NCBI GenBank assembly: GCA_015680685.1
Contig: MNCI01003059.1
Span: 386,204-450,203 of the forward strand
Direction of reading: 5' to 3'
DNA length: 64,000 nt
DNA from: Gnetum montanum
Taxonomy: Eukaryota; Streptophyta; Gnetopsida; Gnetales; Gnetaceae
Made by a program: the position numbers and the translations under genes. Numbering within the stretch: the stretch's first letter is position 1; the number at the start of each line of letters is the position of its first letter. Shown here piece by piece: positions 24,601-35,654 of this stretch. The notes under the pieces are model-generated. The model was not told the DNA's origin, searched no databases, and saw only the letters and a program-made list of their open reading frames with translations.

Positions 24601-25403
24601 CTGGTGTAGGTGAGGTGGGTGCAGGATCAATCCTTTGAGGAAAAATTGGCCCATTAGAAGACCAATCTTTATATAACCAACCGTGCACTTGGCAGCGCTC
24701 AAAGGCTCTTGAGAACTGCTTATGGTAGTCCACAATAGCCACTTTTATTTGGTCCAATACTGCAACACGAAGAATAGGGCTCGCCATGAATGTCTCTAGT
24801 GCTGTGCGCGCTAAAGCAAGCCCACCATTGTCATCACGCATCGCATTCTCATCAAAACGGGGCCTGCATAAGAAAACAACATTTACATTTAGATGATAAC
24901 ATAAAATTCAAAAAGGGAATCAAAAACGTAAAGTAAGACACAAGAATGCATACCTGTCCACTTTATATACTGTCCCAGGTGGGTTCTGGAATAAAGTGTG
25001 CACACGTAGGGCTAAGAAAAGTGTGTTGCTACTGTTGTAATGACTACAGGTAGGTAGCTCCCACACACGAGTCAAGGGATGAGTGGATCTAGGACCCTCA
25101 ATAGGGCCTCCCTCAACTCTAAAAAGCCCCTCATCTATATCAGTGATAAAGGCAGGCATGCCTTGTGTAGACTCGGGTAACACTATCTTAATAATATCAT
25201 GAGCCATTTGTTCACTTAGGTGAGACCATATAACCACATTAAAGTTTTGTAGAATAAATGACAAAAACAAACTGGCACCAGGACGAAACCATATCACGTG
25301 GGGCCCGATTCGCATGTCATAGGGAGGTGTGTTCGGTCCAAAAGGGCCAAACCAAGCAAGTACGCCAACAAGCTCAACCACGAGAAGAGAAGATTTAGGT
25401 CTC
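21676..25403 (-). pseudogene. Antisense multi-exon gene inside the retrotransposon
   Basis: Exons on the minus strand are 24954-25403, 24592-24863, 23449-24494, 23068-23346, 22777-22978, 21900-22678 and 21676-21756 (stop TGA 21676-21678). Each intron (75-143 bp) has GT and AG with plausible contexts (AG|GTATGC, G|GTAAGT, TTATGCAG|G, TTATTTCAG|A). Five of six junctions keep frame. The 24592/24494 junction is off by one base. The product is about 1035 residues. An FCP1/NIF-like domain comes first. Next is a helical region resembling plant transposon-associated proteins (exon 3), then an acidic segment EEEGKEGEEA, then a coiled coil (about 22300-22560; EVHSLKETLAKEREEKRDL), and finally an acidic tail. 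About seven in-frame stops interrupt it. Antisense ORFs are known in Tat elements, but I do not know of one with this exon set or this first domain. Upstream exons beyond 25403 were not found. Confidence 0.72.
24592..25403 (-). pseudogene. FCP1/NIF-phosphatase-like domain (exons 1-2 of the antisense gene)
   Basis: Exon 24954-25403 reads PKSSLLVVELVGVLA, then FRPGASLFLSFI and NFNVVIWSHL, then YNSSNTLFLA and NPPGTVYK. These align in order with plant NLI-interacting-factor/FCP1-type HAD phosphatases (LLVLD-x-NG-L, RPG--FL-F, F-V-IWSS, YN-SNTLLLDDSP, NPP-T). The nucleophile DxD is replaced by ELV and the late DDSP by ALRV, so catalysis is not expected. Exon 24592-24863 joins in frame through a 90-bp intron (AG|GTATGC ... 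TTATGCAG|G). It has no internal stop, which is notable in so decayed an element. The family call rests on motif order only and needs a profile search. Confidence 0.55.
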
Positions 25404-25689
25404 CTGCATACAGCCAAAACATTGGGTAAGTAAAAAATCTAGGTACTAACATTAGTGCAAAATCACATAAAAAAAATACTTTGAATGCACAGCTTCACCC
25501 CATGGGACAAGGGCACAAATATTTATTTGGTGTACTTAACGCTTGCCAGGGTACATTGAAATCTAGCTTGTTATGTTTGAATTCCATTTCACGAAAAATC
25601 CACACAAAACTATAGAACGTAAACACTCATTGAAGCAAGGATCAAGAAAAAAAATGAGCGGCATAAACATGAAACAAGTAATGGGCCTC

Positions 25690-26252
25690 TCCCAACGAAA
25701 CTCACGCTATGGCCAAAGGGCTCACGTCGGATGGAGGGCTCACACTGTACAACTCATGCATATTTTCCCTTCACTCACGCTAGAACTGCTCTAGCATCAG
25801 CTCACGATGGGCCTTCCAGTTGACCTTCCCTCCCAACGCATGCTAACATCCCAAACTCACATTCACGCTGGGCCTATCTAGCAAAATCACGATGCATGTC
25901 TCCCCTATCTCCTCAATATTCCTGATGGTTTTCTCGCATTCCAACTCACGTTGGGAGCTAGCTCACGTTGCCCTGGAACCTATGTTCACATTGCTAAGTT
26001 TGAAAACCCAGGCAATCCCTGGCAATTACGCGTGCGCAAACAATCAAAAGGTTGAATTGACGTTGTCTAGGCTTGGCAAACTAATAAATAGGAAACCTCC
26101 CCAGTCTCCCTAGTAATGCAACTCACGCTGTAGATAAAATAAACAGGCTTTCTGCCAACACAGCCCATACTGCAAGTCAAATGAAAAATAAAAAAAAAAC
26201 AAGCCTTCCTCCTTGCACTCACGCTAAGGCCCACCCNCCCCCCCCCCCCCCC
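25690..26252. repeat. CTCACGCTG-motif region with poly-C end
   Basis: Repeated CTCACGCTG, CTCACGTTG and CTCACACTG words, similar to the LTR and leader. The region ends in 15 consecutive C after an N at 26237, directly against the nested LTR. No gene was seen. Such a tract is hard to sequence, so its length is uncertain. Confidence 0.6.
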
Positions 26253-27195
26253 TGATGAGTGGCTAGGTACCCCTACGCCCAACCATACGAATCACAAGCA
26301 TTCACGTGCGACTCGGTCAAAATCTGCAGACTGTAAGCACTTAACATAGACCATACTTCCAACCAGTGAAACCTTGGGTTAGAACGGTCATTTTCATCCT
26401 AATCTCACTTGTGAAGTTCTGTTACGTTGGTTAAGTGAGACTAAGGCTAATGATTTTTATAACTTTTTAATTATCTTTTTCAGTGAATAATTGAAGTATG
26501 GAAGGTAAGGAATAAACTGCAATCTAATCTCTAAGTATCCTAGTTTATATTCTAACTACTCCTAGCATAAGTATCTAGTCCCATCTTCCGAGCACGTTTT
26601 GAGCATTTCCTAACACTACTGGGTTACCAGATGTTAAGCGTTGCTGGGCTTACGAAGTGTTTGGATTACGTTCGAGATGGTCGTACTTATGGCTTTAATG
26701 AACTACGAATGAACAATAACGATTGAAATTATAATAATGAAAACATAAATAATCAACAAGTAACTAATAAAGCATTAACAAGTAATTAATAAAGCATAAA
26801 CATTTTAAACTATTAAATGCATGAAACAACTAAGTCCAAATGCTGCAAGGTATGCTTGAACAGTTCATCTTTATTGTCATCATGCCAATGGGCTCAGATT
26901 CATCAATGCTCGAATAAAGATCTGATCACTTTTCTTACACCTGCTGCGGGCACTTGGAAAATATTCTATCTCTTGCAGGAGCAAACTGCAAGAGCTTCAC
27001 TACAACTACTCAAAAGATGCCTAAATGAGGCGGAAGGCCCTCATATTTATAGATCCAGGAAAGGTGGCTATGTAAACGGGGCCACATCGATGTAGGGTGG
27101 TTACGTCGATGGGCCCGTGTCGACGTAGGGTGGCTACGTCGATGGGCCTGCGTCAACGCGGCCCAGTCGATGCATTGACTTTTGACACTTCATCA
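26253..27195 (-). mobile_element. Nested solo LTR (minus orientation)
   Basis: 943 bp, begins TGATGAGTGG and ends CTTCATCA (TG..CA, with a 6-bp TGATGA/TCATCA inverted end). It is alignable along its length with 60519-61420. Minus orientation follows from CTATAAATA on the minus strand (about 27041-27052) and from the orientation of the relative at 60.5 kb. C-tracts on both sides agree with a CCCCC target duplication, although the poly-C makes this weak. The motif-rich sequence continues on both sides, so the LTR interrupts the 20-kb element. Confidence 0.75.
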
Positions 27196-28270
27196 CCCCC
27201 CCTGAAAATCACGTTGCAGGGAGCCCTAGACTGATGCTACCAGGGAGGCTAAAAATCACGCTGAGCTTTCCCTTGAAATGCTGGCCATTCCCCACTCAAA
27301 AATCCAGAAAATTCGTAGCTCACGCTGCCCTGCCTAAGGCCAAAAAACCAAAAATTCGCAGCTCACACTGACCTTTCCCTGAGCCCAAAAGTGAGAGCCC
27401 TAAAAATCCAAGAAAACCCCAAAACGCACGCCGCAAGAAGCCCTGAAAGCTTACGCTGGGTTGGATATCTGGGCATTCACACCCCAAATTTACATTCACG
27501 CTACTCATGTTGATGCCAAAAGTCCAAAAAATCCCAAACTCCCAATCACAAAATTTTACCCTAGGTAACGCTGCTGGTAAAAATACCGGAAGAAAATGGG
27601 GGGAAACAAACTTACTTACACAGGGCCTCATTCCACATTGGAATCCTAGCTTGGGGAAGACGCTGGAGAAGTCCTTCACTCTCCTACATGAACGCTAGAT
27701 CTGCTTGCCTCTTTTCCTTGTTGCAGCTTGCCTTTCCTCTGCCCTTGTCCTTCATGGTTTGCCCTACTCACGTTGACGCTGACGCTAATGCCTTAGCTCA
27801 TGCTTCCTGCACTCTGTAGCTCACATTGTTGTTCAGACTTCCAGGAACTCATGCTAAGAGAAATGATGCCTTGTGCTCCACGAAAAAAAACTCCCTTTTC
27901 TAACCTCTAATATTATCAATTTAATTTAACTTAATTTATCATCTTTTATTTTATCTCCTTTTTTAATTTTAATTTTACTTCATCATGTTTGCATGTTATT
28001 GTGTATGTCATCTTTGCCTTATGCTTGCCCAATATTCCTCATTATTCCAGCCTCTGGAGATCAGGCCCAAAAACTAAATTCTTATGAAGAAGAGGAGAAA
28101 AATGCAAAAATCAACAAAAATAAATAAACATATATAAACTTATAGAAATACGTAACGATGCACATAAAATTCATAAAGCTTTAAAATCTCCATGAACTTA
28201 TTGTTCACTCAAAAATTTAAAAGTTAAAACTTAAAAATGGTGCATACACTCAGTCCAAATGACAAGTCAA
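27196..28270. repeat. CTCACGCTG-motif region, continued, and AT-rich spacer
   Basis: The motif words continue to about 27880 (for example 27245, 27320 and 27770), followed by an AT-rich spacer. The short frames here are by-products of the repeats. No gene was seen. Confidence 0.55.
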
Positions 28271-28274
28271 CATA

Positions 28275-28350
28275 AATATTACTGACCTGGTACGACCTTA
28301 AACTACCATGCGAACCAGTACGGCCTTAAACTGCCATGACTATCGCCACA
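28275..28350 (+). repeat. Motif cluster 2
   Basis: TACGACCTTAAACTACCATG and TACGGCCTTAAACTGCCATG occur 29 bp apart, the same word as in clusters 1 and 3. The cluster lies at the far side of the antisense-gene block, just before pol. Confidence 0.65.
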
Positions 28351-28469
28351 TCTCCTAATTTTGTCAGTATGTAGTTTGATTACCCTGTGTTCGTTTACAC
28401 TTTCTAATTCTCTTGCCAAAGGGGTGTCTCTTACTTCGCCCTCGTTTTATATTGACAGAAGCGAGCACC

Positions 28470-31400
28470 ATGGCCACCAAGAACATCCCCTCAACATTGT
28501 CCCTCAGTGGACCATACAGGGAGGTAGAAAGAGCAATCAACCTAGAATCCTTGGATCTAGACGCATCCACTTATACCAATTTAATAGCCTCCACTCAAGA
28601 AACATCAGATTGGCCTAAAACGTGACTAAAACTCTAGATCTAGAAGCTGATAATATTACTGAAGATCCCCTAGTTGAGATCCCCATTACTACATTCAATG
28701 GCGAAACTAGAACATTAAAATTAAGCGCCCTACTAGACTCACAACTTGTAGGTGACATCACTCAAGTACTAAAAGACAATATAAAAACATTTGCATGGTC
28801 ATATACTGACATGCCAGGATTAGACCCCCGAATCATCCAACAAAACATTATCCTCGATGAAAAAATTAAACCGGTAAAACAAAAAGCACGAAAAGTTAGA
28901 CCTGAAGTAGCATTAGCAGTTCGTGCTGAAATCACAAAGCTTTACTAANCTGAAGTAGCATTAGCAGTTCGTGCTGAAATCACAAAGCTTTACTAAGCCG
29001 GCTTCATCCGAGCTGTTGATTATTCCGATTGGGTGTCAAACATTGTTGTAGTCCCTAAGAAGAACGGTAGTATACGGATATGCATCGACTTCTGTGATCT
29101 CAACACAGCTACCATAAAAGATCATTTCCCATTACCTAGCATTGATCAACTTATTGACACAACTGATGGGCATGCACTGTTATCTTTTATGGATGGATTT
29201 TCAGGGTACAACCAAATAAGAATCAATCCAGAACATCAACTCAGAATAACCTTCATGATACCTTGGGGTACATTTTGTTATACTATGATGCCATTTGGCC
29301 TTAAAAATGCAGGAGCCATATATCAACGAGCAAGGACATATATATTTAGTGATTACATGCTCAATTTTCTCAATGATTACATTGATGACATCGTGGTTAA
29401 ATCTAAAACAACCGAACAACATGCAAAAGGTTTAGACCTAGTGCTTAAACGTTGTTTAAAATATCACCTTAGACTCAATCCAAAGAAATGTGTCTTTGGT
29501 GTCAAAACGGGTAAGATGCTTGGTTTCGTAGTCTTTGAAACAAGAATACGGGTAGATCCTGATAAAGTTACGGCAATAACTAATATGCAACCGCCAAAGA
29601 ACCTTACCGAACTACGTGGTCTCCAAGGTAGATTGCAATTCATAAGACGCTTTATCGAAAGACTGACAGATAAGTTGAGACCTATGCAACACCTATTATG
29701 AAAAAACGTGCACTTCCAATGGACCCAACAATGTCAGGAAGCATTTGAGAACATAAAACAGGGGCTAGCTCAACTACCGATTGTTTATCCCCCACAAGGT
29801 GATAAACACTTTTACATCTACCTTGCAACTTCTGATTCTTCCATCGCATCAATGCTATGTCAAAAACGCCAAGATGGAGTCGAAATCTCTATATATTACC
29901 TAAGCCACGCTTTAATTGCCTATGAACAACGATACAATGATGTAGAGAAATCATGCCTTGCCCTTGTTTTCTCTTTGAAGAAATGGAGGCATTATCTCTT
30001 CTGTAATCAAGTTTACATCATTTGCAAGGATAATGTACTCCGTGCCATCACTAATAACATCTATGAGTTGAGTAGGATAGCTAGGTGGAAAGCGATGATC
30101 GCAAAGTTTGACCTACACTATGTTGCTCAATCTTTCACAAAAGGTCAAGCAATAGTCATGCAATTAGCCGTCTCGCCAACGCATGATCAAGCAATAATTA
30201 ACCCTGAATTCCCCGATGAGAATGTTAACAGTATAGACACCATACCTGACAACTATGAGGCAATCCTCTATTTCGATGGAGCCTCAACTTCCTGGGGAGG
30301 AAGTGTTGCAGCTGTTTTAACATACCCCTTTGGAGAAATCCAACCCTTTGCCTTCCGATTGACCTTTCCTTGTACCAACAACGTGGCAGAATACAAAGGT
30401 CTTCTTAGAGGTCTTCAAGCAGCATTGACTTCAAGAATCACACGTCTTGTAGTTCGAGGTGATTCACAGTTGATCATTAAACAGGTCACGGAAGTTTACG
30501 CATGTAAGGCTCTCCATTTGCAATCGTATTGTGATTTGACCAAACATCTACTGAGGCAGCTAGTAAAATGGATTTACAGCATGTCCCTAGAAGCGAAAAC
30601 ACCATTGCTGATGTACTTGCTACACTAGCCTTAAACATGACACCTGAAATGTTCCATGCGTTGCCTAGCTCTATAACAAGTTGTGCCGAACCTATAATTA
30701 ACACTCTTGACGAAATGCCTATAGCATCTGTTAGTAAAACACACGCAATAGAATGGTACGATGACATAAAAGAGTATCTTCTGTGAGGTGAACCTTCACA
30801 ACACCTGACAAACGCTCAAAAAGACGTCGTGCGAAAACACTCCCGGCAATATGCGTTAATGGGGGACACATTGTGTCGCAAATCCTATGAAGGCATCTTG
30901 CTGATGTGTGTTAGTAGCATCGACAATCAAATGATTGTAGAACAAGTCCACGAGGGACTTTGTGAAGGCCACATTGCACCCAAAGCATGGCAACAAAAAT
31001 TAGGCCCTTAGGCTACTATTGGCCACACATGGAGTACGATTGCATCTCCAAAGTTAGGACATGTGACATTTGCCAAAAGCACAATAATCTAACACACGTG
31101 CCACCTAACAAATTTCACACAACCCAAATCACATGGCCATTCCAAAAATGGGGATTAGACTTAATCGGACCAATAATGCCATCATCCTCTACGGGACATA
31201 ACTTTATTATCATAACAACTGAATACTTCACAAAATGGGTAGAAGCTATTCCCCTTAGGAAAACCATGTCTAGAGACATTTGCAATTTCATAATAGAAAA
31301 TATCGTGACTCGTTTTGGTATTCCAATGACCATCGTTACTAACAATGGGCCACAATTCAGTAGTGTAGATACTAAAAGTTTTTGTGAAAGCCTAGGTGTT

Positions 31401-31991
31401 AAACATGCATTTTCGTCACCTTACTACCCACAGAGCAATGGTCAAGCAGAGGCTACAAAAAAGACTGTCATCATGGTGCTCAAAAAGATGCTTAATCAGA
31501 ACAAGAAACGATGGCATGAACAATTAGTCTATGCATTATGGGCGTACAGAATGACACATCAAACATCTACAGGTAAAACACCATATAGTCTTGTGTATGG
31601 ATATGAAGCTGTTTTACCTTTGGAGTTACAGATTCCGTTGTTGCGCATAGCTCTCTTGGGCCTCCTCGATGAAAGTTAAAACAATGAACTACACATTGCT
31701 GACCTTGACTCAATAGAGGAAGAACGTGTGCAAACGCGTGATCAAATCAAATGGTACCAAAAACAACAGCGGCAACGACACAAACACGATCTACACAAGC
31801 GCCCCACCAAAGAAGGAGACTTAGTCCTTAAAGCCACCCGTGAACATCTGGACAAATTCTCAGCCAACTAGGAAGGGCCTTACTTGGTCACCAAGGCATA
31901 CAATAACGAAGCATTCAAGCTTGCTGACATGAACAGGAATGAGTTTGCTAATCCCACAAACCATCTGTACCTGAAACGGTACTTTGTCTGA
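28470..31991 (+). pseudogene. pol: RT, RNase H, archaeal-type RNase H, integrase
   Basis: RT begins near 28780 (TFAWSYTDMPGLD). It has VPKKNGSIRICIDFCDLN, FMDGFSGYNQI, MPFGLKNAGA and the polymerase site YIDD at 29378-29389. An RNase H-like connection follows (29708-30200). Then comes the archaeal-type RNase H (30230-30640) with FDGAS, NNVAEYKGLL and VRGDSQLIIK, all acidic residues kept. Integrase follows, with an H/H..CDIC zinc site, WGLDLIGPI, VTNNGPQF and QSNGQAEA. The second catalytic Asp is Asn (AAC 31341-31343). Frame breaks lie near 28610, 30565 and 31005. In-frame stops include TAA 28994-28996, TGA at about 29699 and TAG in a FSAN-EGPYL context near 31870. The region ends at TGA 31989-31991. 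The copy is inactive. Confidence 0.9.
28902..28996 (+). repeat. 47-bp exact duplication across a single N (assembly join)
   Basis: 28902-28948 and 28950-28996 are identical, separated by N at 28949. The protein would repeat sixteen codons ending EITKLY. Related RT sequences have this segment once, so this looks like two contigs joined without merging their overlap. Confidence 0.9.
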
Positions 31992-31994
31992 TCA

Positions 31995-32495
31995 AACTAA
32001 GGTACGTAACACTCCTGGCATTATGACTTAAAATTGATACCACAGAATAGTCCTGGCATTATGACTTAAAACTGATACCACAGAATGCTCCCGGCATCAT
32101 GACTTAAAACTAATACCATAGAACAGTCCTGGCATTATGACTTAAAATTGATATCACAAAACAGTCTCGGCATTATGACTTAAAACTGATACCACAGAAT
32201 GGTCTTGGCATCATGACTTAAAACTGATACCATAGAACAGTCCTGGGCCATGACTTGAAACTGGCACCACAAAGCTCACTCCGACATGATGCTAAATTGC
32301 CACATTTGTCCGCTATGACATGAAAATAACATCCAGAGTCCACTAAGACTATAAACTAGTTTGCTTCTTCACAATCTGCTACGACTATAAACTAGCATTC
32401 ACCGTCCACTATGACGCTAAACTGGTGCTTTCTGAAGGGTTATGACATGAAACTAATCCACAAAATTCCACTAAGACTATAAACTTGTGACATCA
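31995..32495 (+). repeat. Motif cluster 3, tandem array
   Basis: First come about six units of roughly 43-48 bp with CTGGCATTATGACTTAAAA and GATACCACAGAA. These pass into shorter units (about 30 bp) around TATGACGCTAAACT and AAGACTATAAACT. The core word matches clusters 1 and 2. The cluster starts immediately after the pol stop. Confidence 0.8.
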
Positions 32496-33691
32496 TCGAT
32501 GACAAGGAAAAACTTGAAAAGATGTGGCTACAATTGGCTGTACATGTTTCATAAAGACTTGCTGCATGATTTGTCTCATGGGCCTTGATGAGGCTGATGT
32601 TGTTCATGATTCTGTTGGCTTTGAAAATTGCACGCGGTGGCTCCATCTCCTTGTTTAAAGTGCTTAGTTAACCGTTTCATTTGTGTTTTTTTACTTGTCT
32701 TCTTAGAGTTGTGTTTGCAAGATGACACACCTGAGGCGTTTGTACATAGATGCACTTCATCGTGATGACAAGGTATCACATTCTTGTTGATGCATGTAAC
32801 TAGGTTCGTCAATTCATTCATAAGTACATTCCTGATTCCTGATACATTCCTTATTCCCCATCATGCTCCCTTATCCTATTCAATTACACCCTCTTGATAC
32901 ATCCCATTCACTTCAAGGTTCTTGGTACATTGTTGCACACTGTGACTCTCTAAGCAGTTGCAACACAAAACACAATATACAAAGCATGATACAAAATGCA
33001 AGCACTCAAAAACGAGCATAGCACTAAAAGCACACTCTTTCAAAAGGACCCAGAACAAGAAAAGAAAATAATAAAAGAAAAAAAAAAGAAAAACAAAAGA
33101 AAAACAAAACAAAGCAAAAATAAAAGAAAGGAAGAAACAAACAAAAAGAGCAAAAGGGTCAAAGAGTGAAATGTATGGAAAAGGTTTTCATGACCTGTTG
33201 ACATCATAAACAAAAGACTATTGGCTTTTCTCATACAAGCCCCAGGCAAGAAGGTAATTGTCTTGGAAAACAGCTACACTCATGTCTCAAAGAGACCATG
33301 TTGCACATCATCATGTGGCTTTGGCTATTTACAATGGACCCCATAAACACTCTATAAGAGTCCCATTTCTCCAAAGGATGCACCTCCTATGTCTTGGCTC
33401 TGAGTCTGCTGAAAATCGGCTATTGACAAGGACTAAAGATATAGCTTGTTCACATGAGAGCATTCCTCTCCCACAACTCTGGCAGCAATTATAACCCTAG
33501 ATCAACTTTTGATTTCCCCGGTTACAACCAATCCGCTTTACATCCTGAACCGCACTTCCCCAATCCCATGTACTTTTGAACACGGTGCGATGACGTCCAG
33601 CCAAGGGCTGACGGTTAATGTTTGGTACTTGGTTGTTCATGGTTTTTTGCACTTCTTTGTCAATGCCTCTCAGGTGGATTCCTCCAGACGT
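32496..33691. other. 3' non-coding region of the 20-kb element
   Basis: Holds an A-rich purine stretch (about 33050-33150) and no recognisable domain. Short frames on both strands appear to be chance. Part of its end is alignable, reversed, with 59585-59640. Confidence 0.5.
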
Positions 33692-33708
33692 CAACAAAGA
33701 GGGGCCAA
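33692..33708 (+). promoter_or_regulatory. Polypurine tract before the 3' LTR
   Basis: CAACAAAGAGGGGCCAA lies directly before TGAAACACC. It is the plus-strand primer site of LTR retrotransposons. The related element has CAACAAAGAGGAGTCAA on the minus strand at 59582-59598. Confidence 0.8.
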
Positions 33709-35368
33709 TGAAACACCACTAATTTTGGCTTAGCACTTTGAAAATGACTCAAGCCCTTTCAAGCTTGCGAACTCAAGTCCAACTTGCTCAAGCCAGCTTG
33801 CTCACACTGTCAAAACTAGCTTACCCTCAGTGTGAGTAACTCCGACAGCTTCAAAATCAAGTCAAAGATGGTCCAATCTCAAGGTGCACGCCATCCTCAA
33901 GGGCCACTGATGTCAACTCCAAGCTTCAACATCCAAAGATTCAAATTTCAGGTCAAAAAGTGCAAAGATTCTCACTCACACTGTCACTCACGCTGAGGAC
34001 ATGCTGCAGCATGAGTAACTTTCAGAACTTGGAATTGAGCCCAAAACTGAGCCAAAATGACCTAATTTCCAAAGTGCAAGTCACCCTCAGAGCTCATTGT
34101 TGACAACTACAGACCTCAACCTCTAGAATTCCAAATTTTTGAGTTCAAAATTGCAAGTTTTTGTAGCTAGTCACACTGCAACTCATGCTGTGGTCATGCT
34201 GCAGCGTGAGTCTAGTGTGAGCTGCCAAAGGTGGCTAAAAAAAAGTCACTTTCAAAGTCAGTTTCTGATTTTCAAATCACTCTCAAGGTCAAACACAGAC
34301 AGGCAACTGTTGTACTCAAGAATCAAGCTTCAAAAATCAAAATTTGGAGTGAAATGCATCACTTTCAAGTCATTCACGCTGAGGTCACGCTGAAGGACAC
34401 GCTGCAGCGTGAGTGTAGCGTGCGCACGTTGGGACACGCTAAGACAAAATCAACTCATGCTAAAGTACAACAATGCCTCAAACAACCACAGAACCACTCA
34501 AATTGACATCCTGCAATAGTCAAGTCAGAGATCCAGAAGTTCAAAGCGAGCCAGAGCCAATTTCTCTTGTTGTACATTATCATTTCATTGTAAATTTTCA
34601 TTTGTGAGCTTGTCGCTCCGAATTGTATGTGCCATGAGCATGAGCTGGCTTGAGTGAGTTGTCACACGTTGTAAGATACAATGTACCTGGTCCAGAATGT
34701 AGCTTGCCCACACACATCCAACTCACATACAGCTGCCCATCGGACACATGTCGCTTTCCTCTCATCTCCCAACCATTGACTCCATTCTTGAATTCTGCAT
34801 CCTAGCCCAACCTAGCCCTATAAATACCTTGTCAATTCACATAAATGAGGTTGGCAATTTTAGAGGTGGATGGCTTAGGAAGCACTAACCAACGACTTTG
34901 GACGCTTAGACACACTTGACTCCTAGCATCCAAGCACTTCTGAAACATATCGCATTACCCTGGGGCTTGGCACTTAACTTGCCACGTACATGCAACTACG
35001 CTTTGACCGATGCACATCTTTTCTAAGCAATACAATACAGTTCATTTTGCCAGCCATTATTTTGTTTACTCTGCTTTACATTCAGTTAAAGTTTTACTTG
35101 CAATACTGTTCTGTGTACATTTTTGTTTACATTTAGTGCGCTTTGTTTGCATTTAAAACATTTCGTTACGATAACCCCAACACAAACCATAGTTTACGCT
35201 CAGGGAAGTCCTTGGTTGATTTGTGTGCAGACCATCCAAGGCACTCTGCCTTCATTTTCTTTTCCAGCTTTGCCCTCGGGCGAAGGCAGGGTCAGCTGCG
35301 TCTGCCTGACGATCTTTCGGTGTTTGTTTTTCCCTTCCAGCCTTACACCGACGATTTAGGTCAGTACA
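33709..35368 (+). repeat. 3' LTR of the 20-kb element
   Basis: Alignable with 15330-16985 over its full length. Differences are mostly C/T or G/A, many in the CACGCTG words (CACACTG, CATGCTG), plus one 14-bp insertion near 33789. TATAAATA is at 34820-34827. Confidence 0.92.
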
Positions 35369-35654
35369 ATATGCACGATGAAATAGAATATCTATTCTTA
35401 CATCTATGCAAACATAAATTAGCAAAGTAAGAATGGGATCACATAATCTTTGATGTGAAAATGTGCAATATAAGGACAAAATATGTTAATTGTGCTAACT
35501 ACAAATAAAAGATGAACAATATATATTATTGGAATATTGGAAAAGATGACAAATCTTCGATCAAACTTTGTATTGGTTATTTAAGCTATTAGTGAAAATT
35601 CTAGGTATTTATATAGAGGTGTGTGCAAAGTGCATGAATGTTGAACACATTTTT

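Larger units (their letters stand above)
15330..35368 (+). mobile_element. Tat-type Ty3/gypsy LTR retrotransposon, about 20 kb, decayed
   Basis: Two LTRs of 1656 and 1660 bp begin TGAAACACCACTAA and end GTCAGTACA. The flanks are TTATG (15325-15329) and ATATG (35369-35373), a 5-bp target duplication with one mismatch. The order is LTR, leader, gag-protease (+), motif cluster, antisense gene (-), nested solo LTR, motif cluster, RT-RNaseH-aRNaseH-integrase (+), motif cluster, polypurine tract, LTR. A second, archaeal-type RNase H marks the Tat/Ogre branch, and the size fits that group. All frames carry nonsense codons and the integrase lacks a catalytic Asp, so this copy cannot move by itself. 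LTR differences are mostly transitions. Confidence 0.9.

Noticed and set aside
26253-27195. 5' or 3' LTR of an element whose internal region would be the antisense gene
   Set aside because: No partner LTR lies at the other end of the gene, the CACGCTG region continues on both sides of the LTR, and C-tracts flank it as a duplication would, so a solo LTR is simpler.
31995-32495. CRISPR-like array
   Set aside because: Units are diverged, of unequal length, inside a plant retrotransposon and without cas genes.
33050-33150. Purine-rich stretch as the polypurine tract
   Set aside because: Too far from the LTR; the real tract abuts it at 33692-33708.
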